NCBI RefSeq assembly: GCF_015218165.1
Contig: NZ_CP048659.1
Location: 1,736,001 to 1,800,000 of the forward strand
Source: Acinetobacter piscicola
GTDB lineage: Bacteria; Pseudomonadota; Gammaproteobacteria; Pseudomonadales; Moraxellaceae
Length of the DNA: 64,000 nucleotides
Reading direction: 5' to 3'
The notes beneath the pieces are model-generated. The model saw only the letters and a program-made list of their open reading frames with translations, had not been told where the DNA came from and did no database searches. Shown here one piece after another: positions 1 to 9,055 of the stretch. Positions within the stretch are counted from its first letter, which is position 1. The number at the start of each line of letters is the position of its first letter. The position numbers and the translations under genes are program-made.

Positions 1-183
1 AATGAAGTTGAACAAGTTGCGCAGCAAGCACAAGTACCAACACAAGATGTATATAGTGCAATTTCTTCTGTATTGCCTGAAATTATTGACTCACTCACAC
101 CACAAGCGGGTCAAACCAATCAAGATGAAGCGAATAACGATATTCAAAATGTCATGAAATTAGTTTCAGGATTTTTAAAGTAA
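1..183 (+). CDS. C-terminal end of a YidB/DUF937-like protein (partial)
   Basis: The window opens inside this gene, and only about 60 C-terminal residues are visible before the TAA at 181-183. The visible part has alternating Gln/Ala-rich and hydrophobic segments around VLPEIIDSLTP, which resembles the C-terminus of YidB/DUF937 proteins (a LP-x-x-V-D-x-LTP stretch). The function of that family is unknown. The assignment rests on a short segment and is tentative. A clear hairpin terminator follows. Confidence 0.45.
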   Translation, partial: NEVEQVAQQAQVPTQDVYSAISSVLPEIIDSLTPQAGQTNQDEANNDIQNVMKLVSGFLK

Positions 184-215
184 TTTAAAAGTTTCTATAG
201 AATATATGCAATATC

Positions 216-246
216 AATGACAGCCAAAATATGCTGTCATTTTTTA
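216..246 (+). terminator. Rho-independent terminator
   Basis: A perfect 9-bp stem (AATGACAGC with GCTGTCATT), an 8-nt A/T loop and a following T run lie 33 bp after the stop codon of the upstream partial gene. Confidence 0.8.
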
Positions 247-684
247 TTTTCACTGCTCAAAAATGTGCAATGTAAGTATGCAGAGTTGTTCGATCCATGC
301 AATTTTTTCAGTAAAAATCATCATTTAAAATAAAGTTGTTGCTTATAACAATTTTCGACTTAGCTCAATATCATTAACCAATTTTCACTTTTCTGTCATT
401 GTCGATGTATTTAGAAAAGATAATACAGATAATAAAATGTTTTTAATTGTTATTTATTCATTGGTTTAAATTCAAATTATGATAATACAGAAGCTGTGAG
501 ATGCTTGGTTTTTATGCATTTTTCAGATCATTCAGATGATCATAAAGAAGTCAGTCTGAACTTCATGATACATCCAAAATTGACAAGATTTTAAAATTAA
601 AAATAGAGAAGGTCAGACTTCTCATAGCGCACAATATGATCAGAAATATAGAGATTGATCTCTATCAAGAAATAAGGAAATCCT
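247..684. other. Intergenic region with no gene seen
   Basis: This A/T-rich stretch of about 440 bp lies between the first terminator and the permease gene. I see no open frame with coding character and no RNA gene. It presumably holds the promoter and 5' leader of the permease. The ribosome-binding site AAGGA lies just before the ATG at 685. Confidence 0.5.
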
Positions 685-1983
685 ATGAGTGATACACATG
701 TTTATCAACCTTACGAAAAGCGTAATCGGATTATGTCAATTGTGGGTGCAGCATCGGGTAATCTAGTTGAATGGTTTGATTTCTATATCTATGCAGCTTT
801 TGCAATCTATTTTACCCACGCTTTAACTGCACCCGATATGGATGAATCGACTAAAGCAATTTATGTATGGGGTGTCTTTGCAGCAAGTTTCTTTATGCGT
901 CCCATTGGTAGTTGGTTGTTTGGACGAATTGGCGACAAATATGGTCGTAAGCGCTCAATGATCATTTCAATTACCTTGATGGCAATCAGTTCATTTTTAT
1001 TTGCCTGTTTACCGACTTATGAACAAGTTGGCATGGCAGCCCCGTTTTGTTTGCTTGCTGTCCGTTTACTGCAAGGGTTGTCTGTAGGCGGTGAATACGG
1101 CACTGTAGCAACTTATATGAGTGAAGTTGCACTCAAAGGTCAACGTGGTTTTTATTCTTCGTTTCAATATGTCACGTTGGCAGGTGGTCAGCTATTAGCC
1201 AGTTTACTTGGCGTCATTATGTTGGCGTTGATGAGTAAAGAAGAACTCATGAATGGTGGGTGGCGTATTCCATTTATCATTGGGGGTGTGGTGGCGATTT
1301 TATCGTTTTTTGCACGTCGTCATTTAAAAGAAACTTTATCGGAAAATGACAGTCAAAAAGAGGGTTCAGGCAGTTTAACCGAGTTATTACGCAATAACTG
1401 GCATACCTTTTTATTGGTGGTGGGTTATACATCGGCAGGGTCTTTGTGTTTCTATGTCATCACGGTGTATTCAAAAACTTATATTACCAGTTTAGGTTTT
1501 GAAGATCGTACAGTGGGTTATATGATGACGATAGCACTTTTTGTCTTTATGTGTGCACAGCCTTTATTTGGAATGTTGGCAGATCGCATCGGTCGCCGAG
1601 CATCGATGATGTTATTTAGTATTAGCTGTGCCATTTTTATCTATCCTGTCATGGTCATTCTGATGCCAAGTTTTAGTGGTTCGCCTGTCATCGTGACTTT
1701 ATTACTCATTTTACTGATGTTAATGCTGAGTTTTTACACTTCAATCAGTGGCTTAGTGAAAGCAGAAATGTTTCCTCCACATATCCGTGCTTTAGGGGTT
1801 GGTTTTGCCTACGCGGTTGGGAATGCAATTTTTGGTGGTTCTGCGCCTGCTGTTGCATTGAAATTTAAAGAATTAGGACATGAAAATACATTTTTTGTCT
1901 ATGTGGTGATTATGCTCATCATCTGTTTATTTTGTAGTATACAATTACCCAAACAGCCGAAATATTTACATCATGATGTATAA
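685..1983 (+). CDS. MFS transporter, metabolite:H+ symporter (MHS) family
   Basis: This 432-residue polytopic inner-membrane protein has about 12 hydrophobic segments. The N-terminal GNLVEWFDFYIYA motif and the loop GRIGDKYGRKR between helices 2 and 3 are hallmarks of the MHS group, which includes KgtP (alpha-ketoglutarate), ShiA and ProP. A second, weaker copy (ADRIGRRAS) lies in the second half, as expected for MFS proteins. It should import a small organic acid or similar solute with protons. The substrate cannot be read from the sequence, although overall it looks closest to KgtP-like dicarboxylate permeases. A hairpin terminator follows, so it is probably monocistronic. Confidence 0.85.
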   Translation: MSDTHVYQPYEKRNRIMSIVGAASGNLVEWFDFYIYAAFAIYFTHALTAPDMDESTKAIYVWGVFAASFFMRPIGSWLFGRIGDKYGRKRSMIISITLMAISSFLFACLPTYEQVGMAAPFCLLAVRLLQGLSVGGEYGTVATYMSEVALKGQRGFYSSFQYVTLAGGQLLASLLGVIMLALMSKEELMNGGWRIPFIIGGVVAILSFFARRHLKETLSENDSQKEGSGSLTELLRNNWHTFLLVVGYTSAGSLCFYVITVYSKTYITSLGFEDRTVGYMMTIALFVFMCAQPLFGMLADRIGRRASMMLFSISCAIFIYPVMVILMPSFSGSPVIVTLLLILLMLMLSFYTSISGLVKAEMFPPHIRALGVGFAYAVGNAIFGGSAPAVALKFKELGHENTFFVYVVIMLIICLFCSIQLPKQPKYLHHDV

Positions 1984-2004
1984 GTATTTTCTTGCTAATA
2001 AGCA

Positions 2005-2036
2005 AAGACTGAACTGAATGTTCGGTCTTTTTTATT
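2005..2036 (+). terminator. Rho-independent terminator
   Basis: A 10-bp stem (AAGACTGAAC with GTTCGGTCTT, one G-T pair), a 5-nt loop and a T run lie directly downstream of the permease gene. Confidence 0.75.
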
Positions 2037-2088
2037 TTTGGATCCGTTATTATATGATCATCCTCAAGATAACAATGAAGTGGAGAAT

Positions 2089-2787
2089 ATGAAAAAAATT
2101 GTCATTTTTTCGGGTGCAGGAATGAGTGCAGAAAGTGGTATCAGCACTTTTAGAAACAGCAATGGCTTATGGGAAAATTATGATGTCCGTCAAGTCGCTA
2201 CGCCTGAAGCATGGCAAGCGAATCCGGCTTTAGTACAAGATTTTTATAATCAAAGACGTCAAAATATTTTAAATGCCGAGCCAAATGCAGCCCATCATCT
2301 GATTGCTGATTTGGAAATGGACTTTGATGTGCAGGTCATTACCCAAAATATTGACGATTTACATGAACGTGCAGGTAGTAGTGAAGTATTGCATTTACAT
2401 GGCAATATTCGTTTGGCAAAAAGCTCAAAACCGAATGCACAGTATGCAACGGAATTTTTTCCGATAGAGGGATGGGCGCTTGACTTAGAAAAAGACAAAT
2501 GTCCTGAAGGTTATCCATTACGTCCGCATGTGGTTTGGTTTGGTGAAGCTGTACCTGCTTATGATCAAGCGATTCAGTTATTACAAGATGCTGATATTTT
2601 TATTGTAATTGGCTCAACGTTGAGTGTTTACCCTGTGGCAGGTTTGATTCACGAAATTCCGACCCATTGTCAAGCCTATTATATTGATCCAGAAGCGAGT
2701 TACGAACGTGTACCAAAGCAATATCAATGTTTAAAAATGAATGCAACAGAAGGTATGCAACAGTTAGTTGCACAATTACGTGCCTAA
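2089..2787 (+). CDS. cobB: Sir2-family NAD-dependent protein deacylase (CobB type)
   Basis: The product is 232 residues from the ATG at 2089, which has GGAG seven bases upstream. An in-frame TTG at 2038 is less likely. Sirtuin motifs are clear: GAGMSAESGI for NAD binding, TQNIDD, and the catalytic His in LHLHGN. The FYNQRR segment keeps the Tyr and Arg that in CobB/SIRT5-type enzymes bind acidic acyl groups, so desuccinylase activity is plausible. The usual four zinc-binding cysteines are largely missing. Only one Cys (in KDKCPEGY) lies in the zinc-module region. It probably removes acyl groups from lysines of metabolic enzymes such as acetyl-CoA synthetase. Confidence 0.88.
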   Translation: MKKIVIFSGAGMSAESGISTFRNSNGLWENYDVRQVATPEAWQANPALVQDFYNQRRQNILNAEPNAAHHLIADLEMDFDVQVITQNIDDLHERAGSSEVLHLHGNIRLAKSSKPNAQYATEFFPIEGWALDLEKDKCPEGYPLRPHVVWFGEAVPAYDQAIQLLQDADIFIVIGSTLSVYPVAGLIHEIPTHCQAYYIDPEASYERVPKQYQCLKMNATEGMQQLVAQLRA

Positions 2788-2816
2788 TTTACATTACGGT
2801 GCTTTATCAAAACGAT

Positions 2817-3305
2817 TTATTCAAGTGTTTTGAGCATCCAAATTTCACAGGCATGGCTATGTCCTGTGTTGCCTTTCGGTGCTGTTAAGTGTTCAAAGCC
2901 TAATTTCTCATACAATATAACCGCTTGTTGTAACTGTTGCGTGGTTTCTAAATAACAGGCTTTAAAACCTTGTTGTTGGGTAAAATCGAAAGCTAAGGCT
3001 AAAATTTGTCGAGCAAAACCTAAACCACGAACTTCGGGTCGAAAATACATTTTTTGAATTTCTAAAATTGTGTTGTCACCTTGCAGTGGCGATACGCCGC
3101 CACCGCCAAAAATTTCGCCATGTTCATTTTCAATGACCCAATATTGACTATTGGGTTGTGCATAAACCTTGTAAAGTTCATCTAAAATGGGATCTGCAAC
3201 AGCAAAACCTGATTCGGCTGCTAAACCAAATTCTTTGGAAACGTCACGTATAATGTGAGCAAGTTGGGCATTGTCTTGGGGTTGAATTGGGCGCAGTGTA
3301 TACAT
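2817..3305 (-). CDS. GNAT-family N-acetyltransferase
   Basis: The product is 162 residues with a GNAT fold. Strand beta4 and motif A (MYFRPEVRGLGFARQIL, with the R-G-x-G-x-A acetyl-CoA pyrophosphate loop) are at about residues 87-103. A typical C-terminal LYEKLGFEHL motif follows. The acceptor substrate is unknown. It is convergent with the sirtuin gene, whose end lies 30 bp away. This is juxtaposition only and does not show a functional pair. Confidence 0.8.
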   Translation of the reverse strand: MYTLRPIQPQDNAQLAHIIRDVSKEFGLAAESGFAVADPILDELYKVYAQPNSQYWVIENEHGEIFGGGGVSPLQGDNTILEIQKMYFRPEVRGLGFARQILALAFDFTQQQGFKACYLETTQQLQQAVILYEKLGFEHLTAPKGNTGHSHACEIWMLKTLE

Positions 3306-3411
3306 AACTTTATTAATGTAGAATCTAACAATAAGATTTTTATAACAAATAAATATCAGTTTGGGTGGTTTTTAAGATGTAAGTGATCAAATATTGAGTA
3401 AAACCAAGTCA

Positions 3412-3440
3412 TAAAAAAACCTCCTTTTGACAAAGGAGGC
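3412..3440 (-). terminator. Terminator of the acyl-CoA dehydrogenase pair
   Basis: An 8-bp stem (CCTCCTTT with AAAGGAGG) with a 4-nt loop is followed on the minus strand by a T run. It lies 28 bp after the stop of the gene ending at 3468. Confidence 0.8.
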
Positions 3441-3467
3441 ATGGAAAAGGATCATGATCCTTGAACT

Positions 3468-4667
3468 TTATTTTAATTCACTTGAAGACTTACCGAGTTC
3501 ACGACGTGCAATAATCAATTGTTGGATTTGCTGTGTACCCTCAAAAATATCTAGGATTTTAGAGTCACGTGCCCATTTTTCTAGCAACTCATCTTCGTTA
3601 TAACCAACACTTGCTGCAAGTTCAACACATTTTAGCGTGATTTCGTTACCTACACGACCTGCTTTGGCTTTTGCAATAGAGGCTTCACGAGAGTTTGGCT
3701 TTTTATTGTCCGCCATCCATGCTGCTTTGAGCATCAATAAGCGTGCAGCTTCCCATTCTGCTTCCATCCGATAAATTTGTGCTGCAATATTAGAAGTTTG
3801 TAAATAGGGGGTGGCATAGTTGGCATCGAGTTGATCTTTAAAAATTTCTTTGATGCGTTCTAAGGACGCTTTGGCACAACCGACAGCCATAGCAGCAACC
3901 AATGGGCGCGTATTATCAAAAGTTTCCATCACGCCTGCAAAACCTTTGGCAACATCAATTTCAGCATTACCCAATAAGTTTGTAGCAGGAACACGACAAT
4001 CAATAAAACTGATCGCAGCGGTGTCTGAGGCTTTGATACCCAATTTATGCTCAAGGCGCTCGACTTTCATGCCAGGTGTACCTTTAGGCACAACAAAAGA
4101 TTTAATCGCAGCACGACCGAGCTTTTTGTCTAAAGTTGCCCAAACTACAACGGAATCAGCACGTTCACCCGAAGTGACAAAGATTTTCTCACCATTTAAG
4201 ATATAATCATCGCCATCTTTGGTTGCTGTGGTGCGGATTGCAGCAGAGTCAGAACCACAGCCTGGTTCTGTAATCGCCATTGCTGCCCAAGTCCCCTTAA
4301 AGCGTTCAAGCTGCTCATCATTGGCAACTGCTGCAATGGCAGAGTTACCTAAACCTTGACGTGGCATAGACAATAATAAACCTGTATCGCCATAGCACAT
4401 TTCAATAATGCCTAGTGCAGTGGACATATTGGTCCCATTTTTATTACTGTTGTCTTGGTCACCGCGTTTGTTGATGGCTGCACCTGCATTTAACCCATCA
4501 CCGCCATCGTTCATGCCATCAAGCAATGATGCAAGCATGTCGAGTTCTTTCGGATAGGCATGTTCAGCTTTGTCGTATTTACGTGAAATAGGGCGTAATA
4601 CATTTAATGCAGTTTCATGTGCTTGATCAATCAACATTTTAAATTTTTTAGGATTTTGTAAATTCAT
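3468..4667 (-). CDS. Acyl-CoA dehydrogenase
   Basis: This is a 399-residue flavoenzyme of the acyl-CoA dehydrogenase family. It has the FAD/substrate motif AMAITEPGCGSDSAAIRT, a middle beta-domain around YILNGEKIFVTSG, and the C-terminal DIFEGTQQIQQLIIAR segment that precedes the end of these enzymes. It oxidises acyl-CoA to the 2,3-enoyl-CoA and passes electrons to ETF. Its specificity cannot be read. It is the second gene of a two-gene unit, 25 bp behind the dehydrogenase at 4693-5988, and a terminator follows. Confidence 0.88.
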   Translation of the reverse strand: MNLQNPKKFKMLIDQAHETALNVLRPISRKYDKAEHAYPKELDMLASLLDGMNDGGDGLNAGAAINKRGDQDNSNKNGTNMSTALGIIEMCYGDTGLLLSMPRQGLGNSAIAAVANDEQLERFKGTWAAMAITEPGCGSDSAAIRTTATKDGDDYILNGEKIFVTSGERADSVVVWATLDKKLGRAAIKSFVVPKGTPGMKVERLEHKLGIKASDTAAISFIDCRVPATNLLGNAEIDVAKGFAGVMETFDNTRPLVAAMAVGCAKASLERIKEIFKDQLDANYATPYLQTSNIAAQIYRMEAEWEAARLLMLKAAWMADNKKPNSREASIAKAKAGRVGNEITLKCVELAASVGYNEDELLEKWARDSKILDIFEGTQQIQQLIIARRELGKSSSELK

Positions 4668-4692
4668 GATAATTTTCCTGAGTTATTGTTGA

Positions 4693-5988
4693 TTAAGCAT
4701 GTAAGCCAGAATGTAAAATTGCGGTAGCACGTAAGTCGCGATACCAACGTTCAACAGGGTGCTCTTTGGTAAAACCATGCCCACCTAAGATTTGTACGCC
4801 ATTGGTGCCAATTTGCATGGACTTTTCAGCACATAAAAGACGTGCTAAATACGCTTCACGGTGAAAGGGTTTGCCAGCTTCAGCAAGGCTCGCAGCATTG
4901 AGAACCAACATACGCATTGCATCAATTTCAATCGCCATATCTGCGATCATAAATGCCACACTTTGACGGTGTGAAATGGGTTCACCAAAGGCAGTGCGTT
5001 CATTGGCATATTGGATGCAATAAGTTTTGACAGCTTCACAGGTGCCTACAGCCATTGCACACCACATCAGATTCCCTAAATCTAAAAATGCAGCGTAGTT
5101 AAAATCGTCATCGCCTAAGCGTAAAGCAGGGCTTTGATTAAATTTTAAAGTGACTGTTTCAGTGCCTTTTAGCCCCATAGCAGGACTTTTTTGATAACTG
5201 ATGGACGTATCACGTTTGACGACAAAGACATCAGGCTTGCCATTAAGTTCTGCACTAACAATGAAAATTTCAGCAGATTCACCGAGTAAAACTAAAGTTT
5301 TTTCACCTGTAATGGTGAAATGTCCATTGCTCGACGTGGCTTTGGTTTTTAAACGGTAGGGATCAAAAGCAGGCGTCGCTTCTTGTACTGCAAATGTTGC
5401 GCGGAGTGCAGGATCTTCTGCAAAAGCAGGTAAATAAGTGGACTGAACTTGCGCAGAGCCCCAAAGGGTGATGGCATTGATTGTACTGAAAGTAGAAAGT
5501 AAGCCCGCAGCTAGTGAAAAATCACCTTTGGCTAAGTTTTCTGCAATTAACACATTACTTAAAATATTCTGTTCTGTCGCGACACCACCTAAAGCTTCAG
5601 GTAGAGCATAATAATTGATTCCTAGATCAAGACTATGTTGCCATAATTCCTCAGGAAATTTTTCATCGTGATCGGCTTGATGTGCAAGCGGGTAAAGGAC
5701 TTCAGCAGCAAATTGTGACATGGCGTCAACAGTCATTTGCTGTTCTTCGGTCAGATTTAAGTCAAATAAATTTTTTGATTGAGCTGGTAAACGTTGTTTG
5801 CTTGCATCTTGATTGGACTTGAATTTTTTTTGTGAGGCAGAGAGCGTTTTAAAGCCAACTTTAGATCCCTGATAAAGTGATTTTTCAATAAATTTGCGAA
5901 GTTTTAATTGGTCTAATAATTCGCTTCCCGCAATTTTTGTAATGAGATTTAAACCTAAACCTTGAGCTTTATTTACCATATTGGTCAT
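4693..5988 (-). CDS. Acyl-CoA dehydrogenase with N-terminal extension
   Basis: This 431-residue member of the acyl-CoA dehydrogenase family has a basic, poorly conserved N-terminal extension of about 70 residues before the alpha domain (FDLNLTEEQQMTVDAM). The C-terminus has the QILGGHGFTKEHPVERWYRD motif. The middle domain is less canonical than that of its neighbour (FAVQEATPAFDPYRLKT in place of AMTEPxAGSD), so its activity or substrate may differ. It is transcribed with the following dehydrogenase. Paired paralogues in one operon suggest the two may act together. Confidence 0.82.
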   Translation of the reverse strand: MTNMVNKAQGLGLNLITKIAGSELLDQLKLRKFIEKSLYQGSKVGFKTLSASQKKFKSNQDASKQRLPAQSKNLFDLNLTEEQQMTVDAMSQFAAEVLYPLAHQADHDEKFPEELWQHSLDLGINYYALPEALGGVATEQNILSNVLIAENLAKGDFSLAAGLLSTFSTINAITLWGSAQVQSTYLPAFAEDPALRATFAVQEATPAFDPYRLKTKATSSNGHFTITGEKTLVLLGESAEIFIVSAELNGKPDVFVVKRDTSISYQKSPAMGLKGTETVTLKFNQSPALRLGDDDFNYAAFLDLGNLMWCAMAVGTCEAVKTYCIQYANERTAFGEPISHRQSVAFMIADMAIEIDAMRMLVLNAASLAEAGKPFHREAYLARLLCAEKSMQIGTNGVQILGGHGFTKEHPVERWYRDLRATAILHSGLHA

Positions 5989-6149
5989 TTGAATACCTAG
6001 TTTTTAGTGGTGGTATGCAAACTATCCTGACATGTGGTTTTATAAAAAACTATGTCAAAGTTGACGAAGTGGTATTAAGTGGATAAATGGAAAATAGAGC
6101 AGATGTATTTTGTTTAAGTTATTGTAAAATATTATTAATTTAAAATTTT

Positions 6150-6214
6150 AAAAATCCAACAAAAGTTGGCTATTGACTAAAATGACAGATTTAAAATTCT
6201 ATCATTTTAGTCAA
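6150..6214 (-). terminator. Two hairpins downstream of the ABC1-family gene
   Basis: A perfect 13-bp inverted repeat (TTGACTAAAATGA at 6173-6185 with TCATTTTAGTCAA at 6202-6214) begins 10 bp past the gene's stop codon. Next comes a small CCAAC-AAAA-GTTGG hairpin (6156-6169), which on the minus strand is followed by ATTTTTA. The second is a plausible terminator. The first lacks a T run and may instead protect the transcript end or bind a protein. Confidence 0.5.
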
Positions 6215-6223
6215 GCTCGTATT

Positions 6224-7597
6224 TTAGATAAAAGGTGTGATCATCTTGCGTACATTGGTTTTGGCATCAATGACGGTCATAAAGGTATAAGCACCAATAA
6301 ATTTACGGCTAATAAACATAAACTCTTTAGGCGGAACACTAAAATAACGAGATGCCATAGATTTAGATGCTTGTTGCATCACACGACTATGTAGTTGGCT
6401 TTTCTTCCAGTCATAGCGATTATGTTCATCCATGACACCTTTCGGTAAATCATGATTATTGATGGGTGAGCTAAATGCTTCAGTTGCCAATAAAAATACT
6501 TTCGCCATATCGGGTTTAATACCTGCAGGCATAGCATCAAAAAATTCATAACCAGTCATGGCATTGACCATGGCATTGCTGTCATGGTTATAACCTGCTT
6601 TAATGAGGTTACGCGCAACTTTTAGCAGTTGGGCATCAAACTGACGGATTGCACCGAAGTCCAATAAAATAATCTTGTCTTTGATGTCTTCGCCATTACC
6701 CAAGCGGACTAAATAGTTACCAAAATTTGGGTCGGTTTGCATTTCGCCCCATTCAAAAATTTCACGGACGGCGATTTCTAAAGAAGCTTCTCCAAGTGCG
6801 TTACGGCGTTCTTGCGGTAAAGACAGCATCACAGGGCTGTTAATCGGCACGCCACGCTCGAAGGTCATACAGAGCACACGGTCTGTACAGTATTGATCAA
6901 TAATTTGTGGCACAGCATAGCGCACGTCATTTTTGAGGCGATCAGCAAAACGGCGTGTAGTCGCAGCTTCAACATCATAATCGACTTCACGATGCATCAT
7001 TTCACGCACTTCATCAAACCATTGATCAAACTCACGAGTTTGTGGCACCATGCGTGTCAGTTTGAGCATATTTTTAAATAAACTCATATCTGAATCAATG
7101 GCTTCCGCTACACCAGGATATTGTATTTTTAATACTAACTCTAAACCGTCAGATTTTCGAGTTGCACGATGTACTTGTGCTAAAGATGCTGTTCCAATCG
7201 GTTCATGGTCAATGGTTAAATCATCAATTTTAGACCCCAACTGGCTGACCAGTTGTTCCTTGATAGCAGGCCAAGCGAGTGCAACAGTTTGATTATTTAA
7301 TGTATTTAATGCTTGTGTAATTTCTTCTGGTAAAAAATGCTCGCCATATAACGCCATCATTTGACCGATTTTGACGATAGAACCTTTGAGCTTGCCAATT
7401 TCAGCGACAAGATAGTCGGCTTGTTCTTTCATGGCTTTTTTACGTTTTTTTTCTTTTTCTTCTTCACTTGAAAAGAGTGAACTTGCGCTTGAAGCAGCCC
7501 AACGAGATCCTGCTAACAAAGACGCTTTCGCAATAGATAAGCGTCTGTCCAAAGAGGATGTTTTTAACTGTTTAAGCTTATCATTCTGATCTGACAT
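6224..7597 (-). CDS. ABC1/UbiB-family atypical kinase-like protein
   Basis: The product is 457 residues from the ATG at 7597, which has AAAGGA about ten bases upstream. A longer frame reaches 7666 but lacks a good site. ABC1-family signatures are present: the KIGQ motif (SIVKIGQMMA), an Ala-rich nucleotide-loop equivalent (GTASLAQVHRAT), the lysine-bearing LVLKIQYPGV, and a DFGAIRQ metal-binding motif. Relatives (UbiB, COQ8) are ATPases that support ubiquinone synthesis at the membrane. Whether this one acts in quinone metabolism or as a general ABC1 paralogue cannot be decided. It appears monocistronic. Confidence 0.8.
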   Translation of the reverse strand: MSDQNDKLKQLKTSSLDRRLSIAKASLLAGSRWAASSASSLFSSEEEKEKKRKKAMKEQADYLVAEIGKLKGSIVKIGQMMALYGEHFLPEEITQALNTLNNQTVALAWPAIKEQLVSQLGSKIDDLTIDHEPIGTASLAQVHRATRKSDGLELVLKIQYPGVAEAIDSDMSLFKNMLKLTRMVPQTREFDQWFDEVREMMHREVDYDVEAATTRRFADRLKNDVRYAVPQIIDQYCTDRVLCMTFERGVPINSPVMLSLPQERRNALGEASLEIAVREIFEWGEMQTDPNFGNYLVRLGNGEDIKDKIILLDFGAIRQFDAQLLKVARNLIKAGYNHDSNAMVNAMTGYEFFDAMPAGIKPDMAKVFLLATEAFSSPINNHDLPKGVMDEHNRYDWKKSQLHSRVMQQASKSMASRYFSVPPKEFMFISRKFIGAYTFMTVIDAKTNVRKMITPFI

Positions 7598-7757
7598 GAA
7601 GATTAAATCCTTTAAGTAGGCGATTGAGCATACAATAGTGTGTAGCATTTTACATGCTATCCACATATTAAAATAGTTTTACCTGACCAATATCGTATCT
7701 TTTCGATGCAAAAAATGACTTTGTATCTTGCTCAAAATAAACAGGATAAAAGCATCG

Positions 7758-8066
7758 CTAGGACATACGATATTGAATTTTCAATGTCTCATGCTGCATT
7801 AAACTGTTTTTATTTTCCTGAATATATTGTGAAATCATATTTTTAATGTCACCGTTGGTAAAGCCAAGCGCATAACCTTTGACAATAATAATACTCGGCA
7901 GACTAAAGAAAAAATATTTAACATCTTCAAGGGTTGGGGCTTGAAATACACCATGTTCGATCAGCATTTGCTGTAAAAATTGCTTTTCGATTTTTACTGT
8001 ATCTGTTTCGGAATCCTCCCAATAACGGACACGCATTGCCATCAAATTGTTGTGCTTATAGCTCAT
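7758..8066 (-). CDS. Hypothetical protein, about 102 residues
   Basis: I do not recognise this protein. It is 102 residues, mixed charged and hydrophobic, with one hydrophobic stretch (FFFSLPSIIIVKGYALGF) too polar at its edges to be a sure membrane helix. The start is uncertain because no strong ribosome-binding site precedes the ATG at 8066. A later Met at residue 9 is possible. It stands alone between divergent genes. Confidence 0.5.
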   Translation of the reverse strand: MSYKHNNLMAMRVRYWEDSETDTVKIEKQFLQQMLIEHGVFQAPTLEDVKYFFFSLPSIIIVKGYALGFTNGDIKNMISQYIQENKNSLMQHETLKIQYRMS

Positions 8067-8203
8067 TGAAATTTGCCCATAATCGATTACGTTTTATAAA
8101 TGGAGTAAGGAGGACATAAAATCAAGGCAAATTTCATCTTTATTGTCATATAAATGCAAATAAAACCTGTTAAAACTAAAAGAAATGGAGAGATTTAAGT
8201 GCT

Positions 8204-8428
8204 ATGAGTGAAATTAATTTGAAAATGATCAATGAAAAAATTGATGAATTTAAAAAAAACAATAAAACCCCAGAAAAATTAGAAATCGGCTATAAAACCT
8301 ATGCGCGTTTGATTGGACAAGATAAATTTTTTGACCATGTCACTCAGTCACAAGATAGTTTGACTCGTTATTATAAAGGTATAAAAATTAAGTTGGTGGC
8401 AGAAAAGCATTTTTTTACCGTCAAATAA
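8204..8428 (+). CDS. Hypothetical small protein, 74 residues
   Basis: This small Lys-rich soluble protein (calculated basic) has no motif I recognise. A GGAGAG stretch lies about 20 bases upstream of the ATG, which is a long spacing. The codon pattern looks genuine, and no overlapping gene competes for the region. Confidence 0.5.
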   Translation: MSEINLKMINEKIDEFKKNNKTPEKLEIGYKTYARLIGQDKFFDHVTQSQDSLTRYYKGIKIKLVAEKHFFTVK

Positions 8429-8576
8429 CGACTTTAAAATAAAAACAACAGGATGAATATCTCCAAAGTGTAAGGTCTATATTTTACATTGCAATTTTTT
8501 CTCAGTCTTTTATTATTTTAGACCGTATTCATCGTTGAAATAATAATGATTTATTTGCGTACTTTTGGGGAAAAAT

Positions 8577-8963
8577 ATGAAATTAGCAGATTGGGGTTGC
8601 TGTTTGTTGGGTTTGGTGAGTACAAGTACTTTTGCGATGGGATATTCATCTGATTATATTTCATGTATGAACAGTGCACAGTCATCAACTGAGCAAGCAG
8701 CACTGTGTATGAAAGCTGAACTTAAACAACAAACCAAACGTTATGAATATTTTGCAGATATTCATGTGAAAGCTCTGGTCAAAGAAAAGCGTAAAGCTCA
8801 AGAAAAAATCAATGAAAAGTGGCTGACTTTACGTGATGAGCATTGTCTGATTAAAAATGTAAAATTATCAGTAGGACATGCCAGTAAATATTATTCTTGT
8901 GCTTTGAAAAAGACACAGGCACAAGCCGATTTATTGGAAAAACAGGCGTATAAATATCGTTGA
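8577..8963 (+). CDS. Secreted LprI/DUF1311-like protein
   Basis: The product is 128 residues from the ATG at 8577, which has GGGG shortly upstream. The N-terminus is a signal peptide (hydrophobic core CCLLGLVSTSTFA). The mature part has conserved-looking cysteines and a WLTLRDEHC segment, resembling the W-x-x-x-R-D-x-x-C motif of LprI-like/DUF1311 periplasmic proteins. Some of those inhibit lysozyme. The middle is a charged helix rich in Lys, Glu and Gln. It probably acts in the periplasm. The family call rests on short motifs. Confidence 0.6.
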   Translation: MKLADWGCCLLGLVSTSTFAMGYSSDYISCMNSAQSSTEQAALCMKAELKQQTKRYEYFADIHVKALVKEKRKAQEKINEKWLTLRDEHCLIKNVKLSVGHASKYYSCALKKTQAQADLLEKQAYKYR

Positions 8964-9055
8964 TTTTAGCTTGAAACTATTTAAAGCATTATAAATGTAA
9001 ACAAAACAAGGTATCATTAGAGCGTTTTTATATACTGACCTTGGAGAGACCTTAA

